Assembly: GCF_900074915.1 (NCBI RefSeq)
Contig: NZ_LT222319.1
Location: 4,931,001 to 4,995,000 of the forward strand
Source: Pseudomonas cerasi
GTDB lineage: Bacteria > Pseudomonadota > Gammaproteobacteria > Pseudomonadales > Pseudomonadaceae
DNA length: 64,000 bases
Reading direction: 5' to 3'
The translations under genes and the position numbers were made by a program. The notes under the pieces are model-generated. The model saw only the letters and a list, made by a program, of their open reading frames with translations. It made no database searches and had not been told where the DNA came from. Positions 54,546 to 64,000 of the stretch are shown here, in pieces. Numbering within the stretch: position 1 is the first letter of the stretch; every line of letters starts with the position of its first letter.

Positions 54546-55422
54546 GTCGATAATACCGATCCAGCAGGCTTGGCAGACCGGCCCGCCAGGCGCGGGGCTT
54601 GATGCCGAAAGTGTGGAGAATTTTCTTGCAGGCCAAGACCGCGTGCTGCGGTTCTTCGCCTGCATCGGGGCGCGCGGCGTGGGCCTGCGCAGTGGGCGAT
54701 TCGATAGCCAGCGCGTGCAGCAGACGCGCTTCGGTGAGCACTGCCTGCCCCAGCGCCAGCGGCGTGGTCGCCTCGTGTCCGGCGTAGTGGTAGGTGCCCC
54801 ACAGCGGCGCTTCGCAATCGAGTTGCTTGATGACCGAAATGATCACCCGCGCCGCATCGTCGACCGGCGTCGGGTTGCCGCGACGATCGTCGGCGAGCAG
54901 CAGCTCTCCGGGTTCTTTCGCACGCGAGAGAAAGCGGCCCAGCACACCATCGGTGCTGTCATCCAGCAGCCAGCCGAAACGCACCAGCACATGTTGCGGG
55001 CAGGTCGCACGAACACTTTGCTCGATACGCCACAGGGCCTGACCGCGCAGGCCCAGAGGTACAGGCTCGTCTTTTTCGCTGTAGGCCGTCGCGCGGGAAC
55101 CATCGAACACACGATAGCTGGACGGCTGAACCAGCGTGATGTTGTGGTGCTGACAGAGTTCGGCAAGACGCTCGACAGAGCGCTCCTGATGAGTCAGGCG
55201 AGCTTCACTCACGGTCTCCGCCTGAAACCAGTCGAAGTAGTAAGCAAGGTTGATCAGGGCATCGGGGCGGGTGTCATCAAGCAGTTGCGTAAGGCTCGCC
55301 ACGTCCCAGCCGTCTTGCGGTGGACGTGGTGCGAGGAAACCAATGTCTTCCTCGGCACCCAGACGAATCAGCGCCTGCCCGAGGGCATTCCCGCCGCCCA
55401 ATAGCATAAGGCGCATTCGCAT
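54538..55422 (-). CDS. RmlD-like sugar-nucleotide reductase
   Basis: This 294-residue SDR has an N-terminal LMLLGGGNALGQALI nucleotide loop and RmlD-like segments (VQPSSYRVFDG, then GTYHYAGHEATT). It resembles dTDP-4-dehydrorhamnose reductase, but the active-site YxxxK is not clear (YSEKDEPVPLG). First gene of a two-gene unit with the epimerase. A pathway cannot be assigned from the window. Confidence 0.8.
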   Translation of the reverse strand: MRMRLMLLGGGNALGQALIRLGAEEDIGFLAPRPPQDGWDVASLTQLLDDTRPDALINLAYYFDWFQAETVSEARLTHQERSVERLAELCQHHNITLVQPSSYRVFDGSRATAYSEKDEPVPLGLRGQALWRIEQSVRATCPQHVLVRFGWLLDDSTDGVLGRFLSRAKEPGELLLADDRRGNPTPVDDAARVIISVIKQLDCEAPLWGTYHYAGHEATTPLALGQAVLTEARLLHALAIESPTAQAHAARPDAGEEPQHAVLACKKILHTFGIKPRAWRAGLPSLLDRYYRHV

Positions 55423-55575
55423 AGAGTCAGCAGGCTCGGTATCAGATAATCAAACGAACAATTGAAAAACGCCTGCAAACATAACACGTTGCCTGCCAAC
55501 CCCCAACAGTTGCGCAGCCTGGCGGGTTAATGACGCCGCGACAAAGCGTTGCAGCGTCCGCGCATGTCGGTTGAG

Positions 55576-57888
55576 TTACTGAGCTGCCGGGCCCGGCGTG
55601 CTGTTGCCCTTGGACAGACTGAGCGGCGCAGGCGCAGAAGGTGTCGCCATGGCAGGGTCCGAGGGCGCGGGTGGCCCTTCGGCTTCGACGCCAGCCTGCG
55701 GATTATTGAAGCCCGGCCCCATGACCATCTGTGGATAAGTCTGCGCAAAGCGTACGCTCGGATTCTTGTCCACAAGCCGCTTGAGACGCTCGTTGAACGC
55801 ACGTCCCACCGCGTACTGACCGCCCGAAGAGGTACGAAATTGCGCGGTCAGCACCACGCCGTTGAGGTCCATGCGGTCGACGCCGAAGACCTCCAGCGGT
55901 CCCTGCAGGTTGTGCTTGAGCAAGATGTCTTCGCTGATCGACTGGCCGGTCTCGCGGATCAGCGCCAGTGCGTCATCGATGTCCGAGTCGTAGGTGAACT
56001 GCACCGAGAAGAACGCATAAGCGAATTGCCGCGACTGGTTGGTGACGGCCTTGATCTGCCCGAACGGCACCGAGTGAACGAAACCCTTGCCGTCACGCAG
56101 GCGCACGGTGCGAATGGTCAGGCTTTCCACCGACCCGGAATGGCCGGTACTCAGCACCACCCAGTCGCCCACCGAAAAGGTGTCCTCGATGATGATGAAC
56201 AGGCCGGTGATCACGTCCTGCACCAGTTGCTGCGAACCGAAACCGATGGCCAGACCGACGACCCCGGCACCCGCCAGCAGTGGTGCCACGTTGATGCCCA
56301 GGTTGGCCATGGTGGTGATCGCACAGATCACTACCAGAATGATTTTTACCGCATTACGCAGCAGCGGCAGAATGGTTTTAACCCGAGTGCTTGGCTGGCG
56401 ACCGCTGCGATGATTGACCGGCGGTTTCAGGGCTTCCTGAATGGCGGTGTCGAGCACCACCCACAATAGCCAGGTGACGACGAAGATCAGACCGATGCTG
56501 CTCAGTGAATCACTGATTACCCGGCCAAGGGTGTTGCGCTGGGCAAACTCGAACATCGAGAAGCCCCAGATACGGCCCAGGATCTCGATGAACCCGATGG
56601 CCAGCGCAATACGCAGCACCGCATACACCAGGCTCAACAGACGCGCCTTGTACACATGCCCGCCGCGACCCAGGGTCTCGGTCGGTTTGAACAGGTGCTG
56701 GAACACGGTGCTGAGGAACACCGTGGCAATCAGCAGAATGGTGGTGAACAACGCACAACGCAGCGCTTGCTGACTGTCCTCACCGGCACCGATGAGATTG
56801 ATCGCCGAGACCAGAATCATCAGCAGGATCGGCAGGTGCCACAGCTTGGAGAATATCTTCAACGACTGTTGCAGCGCGGGCCGTTGCAGGCGACTGCTCA
56901 ATGAGCGGTTACGGATCAGGTGGGCCACCGGGCGACGCACCTTGATGATCAGCATGCAGAACACCACCGAGGCGAACAGCCCGGTAAACACCGCAACACT
57001 GGTGGTGACGTTACTGCCCAACTGGCGGGCGATCTGCGGACTGGTCAGCGCGTCACTCAGCGCCGCGAGGAAGCCGACCACGAACAATGGCCTAGGCGCG
57101 TAGCGGCGAATCATGCGCACGGCGGCACGCTTGTGGCCGAAATTGAACATCACGATCACGCAGAGCAGCACCGAAGTCGAGACGATGCCGCTGCTGGTTG
57201 CATACGCGAAACACAGTGCCAGCGCACGGCCTACCGAAGACGGCATGAAATGGCTGACGTAAAGGGTTAACGGCAGGCAGACGATGGCTGGCAGGGTAAA
57301 TGGCAACACGTACTTGAGCAGCGCCTGACTGCGTGCGCGCACCCGCATGAACGGTGTGCGGCACAAGCGTACGGCGAGAAAACGACCCAGCGTGGTCAGA
57401 ATCGCAAACGATGCGATCCATACAAAAGACAGGGCGAGGAAGTCCCCGGCGACGCTCCATGGGGAACGTGTAGTGCGTTTGTTGACCAGCTTTTCCAGCT
57501 CGTCGGCGGCACGATCGGCACGCAGTTGCCAGGCGTCGAACAGGTTGTCATCCAGATTGAGCTTTTCCTGGACGTCATCGATGCTGGTACTGATGGCGCC
57601 GAGTAACCCGCCCTGCACCAGCAACTCGGGAGCCTCGGCCGCAGGCTCTTCACCATCAGCCGGTTTCGCATCGGCCTTGTCCTTGTCCGCCGCCTTGTCA
57701 TCCGCTTTCGGGGCGGGTTTGTCAGCAGCCTTGGGGTCGGCTTTGGGGTCAGCCTTTTCAGCAGCCTTGTCATCTGCCGGCACCGCCGCGCCCATTGGTA
57801 ATGCAGGTACATCGGCCGCCTGGAGATTGAAACTGCCTGCGAATAACAGCAGACCCGAAAGGATCAAGATTTTCAGCTGAGACGCCAC
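55576..57888 (-). CDS. large MscS-family mechanosensitive channel
   Basis: 770 residues from a GTG start at 57888 with a GGAGAG site five bases upstream; a longer ATG start at 57951 would disrupt the signal peptide. Signal peptide 1-24, a periplasmic Lys/Asp/Ala/Pro-rich stretch at about 30-85, then about ten spans. The MscS core has GINVAPLLAGAGVVGLAIGF and GSQQLVQDVITGLFIIIED. The C-terminus is proline-rich. Similar to YbdG/YbiO-like channels that relieve osmotic shock. Confidence 0.88.
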   Translation of the reverse strand: MASQLKILILSGLLLFAGSFNLQAADVPALPMGAAVPADDKAAEKADPKADPKAADKPAPKADDKAADKDKADAKPADGEEPAAEAPELLVQGGLLGAISTSIDDVQEKLNLDDNLFDAWQLRADRAADELEKLVNKRTTRSPWSVAGDFLALSFVWIASFAILTTLGRFLAVRLCRTPFMRVRARSQALLKYVLPFTLPAIVCLPLTLYVSHFMPSSVGRALALCFAYATSSGIVSTSVLLCVIVMFNFGHKRAAVRMIRRYAPRPLFVVGFLAALSDALTSPQIARQLGSNVTTSVAVFTGLFASVVFCMLIIKVRRPVAHLIRNRSLSSRLQRPALQQSLKIFSKLWHLPILLMILVSAINLIGAGEDSQQALRCALFTTILLIATVFLSTVFQHLFKPTETLGRGGHVYKARLLSLVYAVLRIALAIGFIEILGRIWGFSMFEFAQRNTLGRVISDSLSSIGLIFVVTWLLWVVLDTAIQEALKPPVNHRSGRQPSTRVKTILPLLRNAVKIILVVICAITTMANLGINVAPLLAGAGVVGLAIGFGSQQLVQDVITGLFIIIEDTFSVGDWVVLSTGHSGSVESLTIRTVRLRDGKGFVHSVPFGQIKAVTNQSRQFAYAFFSVQFTYDSDIDDALALIRETGQSISEDILLKHNLQGPLEVFGVDRMDLNGVVLTAQFRTSSGGQYAVGRAFNERLKRLVDKNPSVRFAQTYPQMVMGPGFNNPQAGVEAEGPPAPSDPAMATPSAPAPLSLSKGNSTPGPAAQ

Positions 57889-58179
57889 GCAGTTCTCTCC
57901 TTCAATGGGCAAGTCAAACCATGGACAGGGCAAGGCAAGCCTCGACCCCAATGAACTGATTCCCGTATGCGCGGCAAGTTCGGTTTCGGCAGGGAAATAC
58001 GATGAGGCAATGTTTCAGAAAACCGCGGTTGGGCAGTACGCTCAGTCTTCTCGACTGAACTATGCAAAACCCTCACTGCCGGAATTATCGGGAGCTGCCG
58101 AAGGCGTGCACCCGCCTGCGCACCAAAGCGCTCGCCCGATAACCCCGACATCGAGAACCTGACATCGAGAGGAATCTGC
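57889..58179. other. 291-bp divergent gap
   Basis: Lies between the MscS gene and the hydrolase gene. I see no gene, REP or clear operator in it; promoters for both genes must lie here. Confidence 0.4.
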
Positions 58180-58998
58180 ATGAGCACGTTCAACACCAAA
58201 GATGGCACCGAGATCTATTACAAGGATTGGGGCACGGGCAAACCGGTCCTGTTCAGCCACGGCTGGCCGCTGGATGCGGACATGTGGGAATACCAGATGG
58301 AATACCTGAGCAGCCGGGGCTATCGCACCATCGCCTTCGACCGCCGCGGGTTCGGTCGTTCCGGTCAGCCGTGGACCGGCTATGACTATGACACCTTCGC
58401 TGACGACATCGCCGATCTGATCGAACACCTCGATCTGCGCGACGTGACACTGGTGGGTTTCTCCATGGGCGGCGGTGACGTCACGCGCTATATCGCCAAA
58501 CATGGCAGCAAGCGGGTGGCCAAACTGGCGTTGCTGGGCTCGGTCACACCGTTCTTCCTCAAGACCGCTGACAACCCGGAAGGCGTCGACCAGTCCGTAT
58601 TCGATAGCATCATGGCAGGCCTGCTCAAGGACCGCGCCCAGTTCATCAGCGACTTCGCCAGCACGTTCTATGGCATAAACCACGGCCAGAAAGTCTCCGA
58701 AGGCGTACAGACGCAAACGCTGAACATCGCCCTGCTCGCCTCCCTCAAGGGCACGCTGGATTGCGTGACAGCGTTCTCCGCAACCGACTTCCGCCCGGAC
58801 ATGGCAAAAATCGATGTGCCGACCCTGGTGATTCATGGTGACGATGATCAGGTGGTGCCGTTCGAAGCCTCGGGCAAACGGGCTGCTGCGATGATCAAGG
58901 GTGCCGAACTTAAGGTGTATTCAGGAGCACCGCACGGGTTTGCAGTGACCCATGCAGAGACGCTTAACAAAGACCTGCTGGCGTTTGTACAGGGCTGA
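58180..58998 (+). CDS. alpha/beta hydrolase, cofactor-free haloperoxidase type
   Basis: 272 residues. The oxyanion region is LFSHGWPLDADMW, the nucleophile elbow GFSMGGGDV has the Ser at about 95, the Asp lies in the VIHGDDDQVVP region and the His is in GAPHGF. This pattern matches non-haem chloroperoxidase/arylesterase enzymes. Substrate unknown. Monocistronic, converging with the FAH gene. Confidence 0.88.
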   Translation: MSTFNTKDGTEIYYKDWGTGKPVLFSHGWPLDADMWEYQMEYLSSRGYRTIAFDRRGFGRSGQPWTGYDYDTFADDIADLIEHLDLRDVTLVGFSMGGGDVTRYIAKHGSKRVAKLALLGSVTPFFLKTADNPEGVDQSVFDSIMAGLLKDRAQFISDFASTFYGINHGQKVSEGVQTQTLNIALLASLKGTLDCVTAFSATDFRPDMAKIDVPTLVIHGDDDQVVPFEASGKRAAAMIKGAELKVYSGAPHGFAVTHAETLNKDLLAFVQG

Positions 58999-59043
58999 TG
59001 ACTGGTGTGACAGGGAGCCGACTGACTCCCTGCTGGCAGCGGG

Positions 59044-59892
59044 TCAGTCGGCCGGAACGGTCAACTGATTCTGCTCGCCCAGCCCCGTGATCCCCAGACG
59101 CATGCGTTGCCCTGCACGCAGGAAGACAGGTTGTGGCTTCACGCCCAGTCCCACACCCGGCGGTGTCCCCGTCGAGATGACATCGCCTGGTTGCAGGCTC
59201 ATGCAACGGCTCAGGTAGGCGATCAGTTGCGGCACACTGAAAATCAACGTGCGCGTATTGCCATTCTGATAACGATGGCCATCCACTTCCAGCCACAGGT
59301 CGAGCGAGTGAGGGTTGGCAACCTCGTCGCGGGTCACCAGCCATGGACCCAGCGGGCCGAAGGTATCGAAGCCTTTGCCCTTGTCCCAGGTCCCGCCGCG
59401 CTCAAGCTGCCATTCGCGCTCGGACACATCATTGATCACGCAATACCCGGCTACATGCTCCATGGCATCGGCTTCGTCGATGTAACGTCCGCCCTTGCCG
59501 ATGATCACGCCCAGCTCGACCTCCCAGTCGGTCTTGAGCGAACCACGGGGGATCTGGACATCATCGTTGGGACCGCAAATAGCACTGGTCCACTTGTTGA
59601 AGATGATCGGTTCCTTCGGCACGTCCATCTGCGACTCTGCCGCGTGGTCAGCGTAGTTCAAGCCTATGCAGATGAATTTGCCGACCTGCCCGACACACGC
59701 CCCGATGCGTGGTTGGCCCGAAACCAGCGGCAGGCTGGCAGGATCGATTGCCGCCAGGCTCGCCAGACTGGCCGGGCTCAGTGCCTCGCCCGCGATATCC
59801 CTGATGTGCGCAGACAGGTCGCGGATCTGGTTGTTGGCATCCAGCAGCCCGGGTTTCTCCAAGCCTTTTTCACCGTAACGTAGCAATTTCAT
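59044..59892 (-). CDS. fumarylacetoacetate hydrolase family protein
   Basis: 282 residues starting MKLLRYGEKGLEKPGLLDAN. The metal-binding FAH core is visible: CIGLNYADHAAES, then DWEVELGVIIGKGGRYID and GKGFDTFGPLGPWL. Similar proteins are ureidoglycolate lyase or 2-hydroxyhepta-dienedioate isomerase-like; the true substrate is uncertain. The longer frame to 60024 is rejected. No pathway partner adjacent. Confidence 0.86.
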   Translation of the reverse strand: MKLLRYGEKGLEKPGLLDANNQIRDLSAHIRDIAGEALSPASLASLAAIDPASLPLVSGQPRIGACVGQVGKFICIGLNYADHAAESQMDVPKEPIIFNKWTSAICGPNDDVQIPRGSLKTDWEVELGVIIGKGGRYIDEADAMEHVAGYCVINDVSEREWQLERGGTWDKGKGFDTFGPLGPWLVTRDEVANPHSLDLWLEVDGHRYQNGNTRTLIFSVPQLIAYLSRCMSLQPGDVISTGTPPGVGLGVKPQPVFLRAGQRMRLGITGLGEQNQLTVPAD

Positions 59893-60116
59893 CGAGTTCT
59901 CCCGTTTCTGTCCAAGGTGTGAACCGCGGATCAAGAGGGTGACGCCCTGTTGCCCAGCCTGCGCGGCAATACGTTTTCGTGTCAGTACGAACCTGGCAAG
60001 TCTGGACAGATAGCATTGCAGCAAATGCCTTGCCTAATGAAATTTACGAACAATTGCGCGACAAGCCGGGTTCACTTTCAACAGCAGAAAACCACGATCA
60101 CACGGCGGCGGTCATA

Positions 60117-60141
60117 ATTAATACACACAACGAGTATTAAT
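60117..60141. promoter_or_regulatory. perfect 8-bp palindrome upstream of tonB
   Basis: ATTAATAC, nine bases, GTATTAAT, in the 320-bp gap before tonB and 71 bp from its start. A symmetrical A+T-rich site of this kind is likely an operator or promoter-overlapping site. It does not look like a Fur box. The rest of the gap 59893-60212 shows no gene. Confidence 0.5.
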
Positions 60142-60212
60142 ATCAGCTCCAGTTGAAACGAGCCTCTCGCCAACACGACGGGCTTGTATTCTTTCACGGG
60201 TGAGTTGAATTC

Positions 60213-61049
60213 ATGTCAACGCTGATACTGTCCCGCCGCTTACCGCCGCGTCAGCTACGCCACTGGCCCCATCAGCCTGTGGGTAACTGCAACGTTGCCC
60301 CTTCGTCGCTTGTCGTCCAGCAGCACAGCCACAACGCACCACGCACATGGCCGCACGCCGCATTGGCGATTGCACTGGCGATCGGGTTGCATGCCGCGCT
60401 GGCAGCGTGGCTGATGGCCGATCACCCGCAAGCGCCCGAGCCGACCCCGCCGATGCCGATCACCGTGCAGTGGGTACCGCCGCCCGTTGCGCTGCCGGTA
60501 GCCCAATCGACGCCGACTGAGCCCAACCCTCAGCCAGCACCGGAGCCGCCTGCGCCGGCGCCAGCTCCCAGGCCGGAGCCAGCCCCCACGCCAGCGCCTC
60601 CTGAGCCCAAACCTGCCGAGCTACCCAAGCCCAAGGCGCAGCCCAGAACCGCACCAAGCAAACCTGTCGCCAAACCTGCTGCGCCGGCGCCTTCCATCGC
60701 GGCGCCCACACCGACGCCTGCTGCAGCGCCAGCGCCAAGACCTGCGCCAGCGGCACCACAGACCACCACCGCGCCCATAGGCCGCGCCGGTTACCTGAAC
60801 AATCCGCCACCGGTCTACCCGCCCGCCGCCGCACGCCGCCATCAGGAAGGCACGACGATGCTGCGTGTGCATGTGCTGCCCAACGGACGTACCGACCAGG
60901 TGCAGGTGCTGCAAAGCAGCGGCGTCCCGGCGCTGGACGACGCCGCGCAGGCAGCCGTCCGGCAATGGACCTTTATTCCCGCCAAACGCGGCGACACCCC
61001 GGTAGAAGGCTGGGTCAACGTCCCCATGGCTTTCAAACTCGCACCCTGA
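60213..61049 (+). CDS. tonB: energy transducer TonB
   Basis: 278 residues. A non-cleaved anchor lies at about residues 45-68 (HAALAIALAIGLHAALAAWL), preceded by a cytoplasmic tail. A long Pro-Ala/Glu-Pro/Lys-Pro periplasmic region (about 70-185) follows. The C-terminal TonB domain has GYLNNPPPVYPPAAARRHQEG, slightly split, and SSGVPALDDAAQAAVRQWTF. It opens a tonB-exbB-exbD-receptor cluster. Confidence 0.93.
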   Translation: MSTLILSRRLPPRQLRHWPHQPVGNCNVAPSSLVVQQHSHNAPRTWPHAALAIALAIGLHAALAAWLMADHPQAPEPTPPMPITVQWVPPPVALPVAQSTPTEPNPQPAPEPPAPAPAPRPEPAPTPAPPEPKPAELPKPKAQPRTAPSKPVAKPAAPAPSIAAPTPTPAAAPAPRPAPAAPQTTTAPIGRAGYLNNPPPVYPPAAARRHQEGTTMLRVHVLPNGRTDQVQVLQSSGVPALDDAAQAAVRQWTFIPAKRGDTPVEGWVNVPMAFKLAP

Positions 61050-61059
61050 GGCTCACGTC

Positions 61060-61752
61060 ATGAACACTGCTTACTCCGTACTCATTACCCAATCCTCAAT
61101 GGCCCTGCTGGTGATTTTCTCGCTGGTGACCTGGGCGCTGCTGCTCGGCAAGACCTTTCAGCACTGGCGACTGACCCGGCAGAACCGACGCTACGCCACG
61201 CAGTTCTGGGCCGCCCGCGACCTCAAAAATGCGCTGCACCTGCCAAACAGTGAAGGCAGCCTGGCGCGCCTGACCGATGCCGGCGCGCAGGCCCTCGCCG
61301 CGCCCCACGACTCGCCGGACCTGGGCCACAGCTGGAACCGCCAGGACTTGCTCGAGCGCAGCCTGCGCCAACAGATCCACAAGGAACGTCGTCGCCTGGA
61401 GAGCGGCATGATCCTGCTGGCATCGATCGGCAGCACCGCGCCCTTCATCGGCCTGTTCGGTACGGTGTTCGGGATCATTCATGCACTCACTGCGATCAGC
61501 CAGGCCAGGTCGGCGAGCATTGCGGTGGTCGCCGGGCCCATTGGCGAAGCGCTGGTAGCGACCGGCGTCGGCATCGCCGTCGCGGTGCCTGCGGTGCTGG
61601 CCTACAACTTCTTCGGGCGGCGTCTGAAGCTGGTGATCGCGGACCTTGAGGAGTTCGCCGTGGATTTCCTCAACCTCTCGCAACGCAACGCCTTCCGGCT
61701 GCAACCCGACCATCGCGACAAGACGGCCCCGAGCCTGAAAGGAGTGAGCTGA
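61060..61752 (+). CDS. exbB: biopolymer transport protein ExbB
   Basis: This 230-residue MotA/TolQ/ExbB channel subunit has three spans, the first near 12-33. LASIGSTAPFIGLFGTVFGI and PIGEALVATGVGIAVAVPAV are family signatures. It forms the proton-driven motor with ExbD and TonB. Ten bases after tonB; exbD follows after one base. Confidence 0.95.
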   Translation: MNTAYSVLITQSSMALLVIFSLVTWALLLGKTFQHWRLTRQNRRYATQFWAARDLKNALHLPNSEGSLARLTDAGAQALAAPHDSPDLGHSWNRQDLLERSLRQQIHKERRRLESGMILLASIGSTAPFIGLFGTVFGIIHALTAISQARSASIAVVAGPIGEALVATGVGIAVAVPAVLAYNFFGRRLKLVIADLEEFAVDFLNLSQRNAFRLQPDHRDKTAPSLKGVS

Positions 61753-61753
61753 C

Positions 61754-62158
61754 ATGTCCTTCTCCACGTCCAATGATGACGATGCAATCAGCGACATCAA
61801 CATCACGCCGTTGGTGGATGTGATGCTGGTGCTGCTGGTGACCTTCATCGTCACCGCACCGCTGCTCAATAACGCCATACCGCTGGACCTGCCGCAGACC
61901 GTCGCCACCACCTCACTGGATCAGGCCGACCCGGTAGTGCTGAGTGTCGACGCCACTGGCGGCGTGTTCATCGACAGCGAAGCTGTAGCGCTGGAGCAAC
62001 TTCCGGAGGCGCTGCAAGCCCTGCACAGCAAAGACCCGGACGTCGCCGTCAGCCTGCGCGCCGATCAGGCGACGGGTTATGGCCGCGTGGCGCAGGTACT
62101 GGCCGATGTGCAGAAAGCCGGCATCAGTCGCCTGTCGGTGATTACCGAAAGCCCCTGA
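61754..62158 (+). CDS. exbD: biopolymer transport protein ExbD
   Basis: 134 residues with one N-terminal span; the essential Asp lies in DINITPLVDVMLVLLVTFIV. The periplasmic domain ends YGRVAQVLADVQKAGISRLS. Completes the TonB motor; immediately after exbB. Confidence 0.95.
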   Translation: MSFSTSNDDDAISDINITPLVDVMLVLLVTFIVTAPLLNNAIPLDLPQTVATTSLDQADPVVLSVDATGGVFIDSEAVALEQLPEALQALHSKDPDVAVSLRADQATGYGRVAQVLADVQKAGISRLSVITESP

Positions 62159-62230
62159 AACAAAAACCTGTCGTTAACCACATGACCCGCCGCAAGCGCG
62201 GCGCCCTGACGCCCCCAGGAAAATCTTTCC

Positions 62231-64000
62231 ATGAACAATCGATCGATACCGCGTGCCCCTCGATTCCCGGTAACGCGCCTAGCGCTGCTGGTTTCATTGA
62301 ACTCACTGTGCCTGATCAGCCCGTTCATTCAGGCCGATGACGAGGTGCCCACCTCGGTAACGGCGCCCGCCAGCGACGACACCGCCGCCATGACGCTGGG
62401 CACGGTGTCAGTGATCGGTCAGGGCGAGACTCGCCAGGTGCAGCGCGTGACGCAAAAGGATGTGAAGGCTTACTCGGCAGGCACCAGCCCGATGAAGGTT
62501 CTGCAACGCCTGCCTGGGGTCAACTTTCAGTCTGGTGACCCGCTGGGCCGTGAGGAAGGCAGCCAGCGCATCAGCCTGCGCGGCTTCGATATGCACCACC
62601 TGGGCTACACGCTGGACGGCGTCACCCTCGGCAACATGAGCTTCGGCAACTTCAACGGCCTGAGCATCACCCGGGCGATCATCGCTGAAAACATCGCCTC
62701 CAGCGAAGTGGCACCCGGCATCGGCTCACTGGGCACGGCATCGAACAGCGATCTGGGCGGCACCATCCAGTTCACCAGTTCCAATCCCGATAAAGAGTTC
62801 GGCGCGCGTCTGTCGCAAACCCTGGGCAGCTACGACACCTCGCGCACTTTCATGCGGGTCGATACTGGCGAATACAACGGACTTTCAGCGTACGTGTCAG
62901 GCGAAAAGTACGATGCCGACGCCTGGAAAGGCCACAGCAACCCGCAAAAGTCCGACGCAGTGAACGCCAAGGTCAACTACAACTTCGGCGACAACCGGGT
63001 CAGTTTCTTCCACAGCACCTCGTCACATGACGAAGCCAACCTGCCGAACCTGTCGAAGAGCATCATCCAGCGTCTGGGCTACAACTGGAGCTACTACACG
63101 CCGGACTGGACGCGCGCGGTCAATGCGGCCAACGGCATTTATACCGGCGGGGTAACCAGCGCAAACGATGCGACCTACAACGCCAGCAGCCTGCGCGACG
63201 ACGAACTGGACATCCTCAACGGCAATTTCTCTCTGACCGATGATCTGGTCCTGGACGCGACCGTCTATCACCACCATGACTCGGGTCGGGGCAACTCGTA
63301 TTACCCGTTCGTCTACACCAGCGGCTCGACGACAGTGCCGAGCAATTCGATTCGCAGCACAAAATACGGCATCGATCGAACCGGCTTCCAGAGCTCGCTG
63401 ACCTACTATCTCGGCCAGCATGAAATTCAGGGCGGGTTCTGGATTCAGTCCAACAAGAACGACATTTCGCGTTACCTGTTCGATACCACCAATGCGACGC
63501 CGCAGAACCACATCGTCAAAACCGATGGCCTGCCCCTGGCGGCCACCGTTCTGGATCAGAGTTACAACGACCTGACCCGGCAGTTCTACCTGCGCGACAC
63601 CTACACCCTGCTCGATGACCGCCTCAAACTTGAGTTCGGCGCGAAAAATACTGTGACGACCTCAACAGCCGAAGGCAAAGGCGGCGGTTGCGCCAGTGGC
63701 TCGCTGCAAGCGCGGGACAGGTTTCTGCCGCAAATAGGCGCAACCTACAAACTCGACGAGGACGACGAAGTCTTCACTTCTTACTCGGAAAACATGGCTG
63801 CGTTCCCGAGTGGCGGGTACAGCCCGTTCTTCACGACGCAGAGCGCCGTCGATGCGCAGAACGGCTTCAAGGACCTGAAGCCGGAAACCTCGAAAACCGT
63901 CGAATTGGGCGTGCGCCGCAGCACCAAACTGTATTCGGCCTCGGCGGCGATCTACAACACCAAATTCGATAACCGCCTGGTCGCCATCACCAACTGCACC
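62231..64000 (+). CDS. TonB-dependent outer membrane receptor (partial)
   Basis: The frame runs from ATG at 62231 to the right window edge (590 codons) without a stop, so the C-terminus is missing. Signal peptide about 1-35. The plug domain contains SPMKVLQRLPGVNFQSGDPL and ISLRGFDMHHLGYTLDGV, then beta strands of the barrel. Coupled to the tonB-exbBD genes, so the motor may serve this receptor. No N-terminal transducer domain, so no sigma/anti-sigma signalling is expected. Ligand unknown. Confidence 0.93.
   Translation, partial: MNNRSIPRAPRFPVTRLALLVSLNSLCLISPFIQADDEVPTSVTAPASDDTAAMTLGTVSVIGQGETRQVQRVTQKDVKAYSAGTSPMKVLQRLPGVNFQSGDPLGREEGSQRISLRGFDMHHLGYTLDGVTLGNMSFGNFNGLSITRAIIAENIASSEVAPGIGSLGTASNSDLGGTIQFTSSNPDKEFGARLSQTLGSYDTSRTFMRVDTGEYNGLSAYVSGEKYDADAWKGHSNPQKSDAVNAKVNYNFGDNRVSFFHSTSSHDEANLPNLSKSIIQRLGYNWSYYTPDWTRAVNAANGIYTGGVTSANDATYNASSLRDDELDILNGNFSLTDDLVLDATVYHHHDSGRGNSYYPFVYTSGSTTVPSNSIRSTKYGIDRTGFQSSLTYYLGQHEIQGGFWIQSNKNDISRYLFDTTNATPQNHIVKTDGLPLAATVLDQSYNDLTRQFYLRDTYTLLDDRLKLEFGAKNTVTTSTAEGKGGGCASGSLQARDRFLPQIGATYKLDEDDEVFTSYSENMAAFPSGGYSPFFTTQSAVDAQNGFKDLKPETSKTVELGVRRSTKLYSASAAIYNTKFDNRLVAITNCT

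Overview
This window reads as chromosomal DNA of a fluorescent pseudomonad, most likely of the Pseudomonas syringae group. The inference rests on gene order and protein families: nrdR-ribD-ribE-ribBA-ribH-nusB-thiL, the split urease locus with desT beside ureEFG, and the zinc-starvation operon of the PA4063-PA4066 type. Abundant REP/REPIN sequences and G+C-rich coding DNA agree. No tRNA, rRNA, prophage, CRISPR array or complete insertion sequence was seen.

Layout. 1-7198: cobalamin corrin-ring genes in two divergent blocks, cobG-cobH-cobI-cobJ (minus, cobJ cut by the left edge) and cobL-cbiD-cobK (plus). 7231-8475: a tandem array of about 125-bp REPIN units ending beside a RAYT transposase gene. 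8617-9078: a PCu(A)C copper chaperone. 9474-12664: a large DUF6543 (dermonecrotic-toxin-like) protein broken by a one-base frameshift, with an ADP-ribosyltransferase-like C-terminus. 12769-23658: urea uptake and urease (urtABCDE, ureD, ureA, two acetyltransferases, ureB, ureC), headed by an apparent NtrC/sigma54 promoter and interrupted by REP elements at four gene junctions. 23659-34728: a thioredoxin remnant, a soluble histidine kinase with a short upstream ORF, CbpA, a YegD-like Hsp70, an AI-2E-type permease, PsiF, an EamA transporter, OsmE, a MITE-like element next to a 28-residue membrane peptide, a ferritin-like protein and AsmA. 34952-38229: desT, then ureEFG and a HupE/UreJ nickel permease, completing urease maturation. 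38271-44950 (minus): riboflavin, thiamine, NusB and NrdR genes. 45127-48233: a lipoprotein, a methyltransferase, a CnoX-type thioredoxin and a frameshifted NTF2-like gene. 48483-51700: a ZrgA-like protein, ABC transporter and DUF3299 protein behind a Zur-box-like palindrome. 51804-59892: OmpW, a lower-G+C patch with an orphan membrane protein, two sugar-nucleotide-type dehydrogenases, a large MscS channel, an alpha/beta hydrolase and an FAH-family hydrolase. 60117-64000: a tonB-exbB-exbD operon followed by a TonB-dependent receptor cut by the right edge.

How it works together. Urea enters through UrtABCDE, and UreABC hydrolyses it once UreDEFG loads nickel, which HupE probably supplies. The cob genes make the corrin ring. 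Points of most interest are the REPIN array with its RAYT, the broken DUF6543/ART-like toxin, the NtrC/sigma54 control of urea uptake, and several small or decayed genes that routine annotation would miss.
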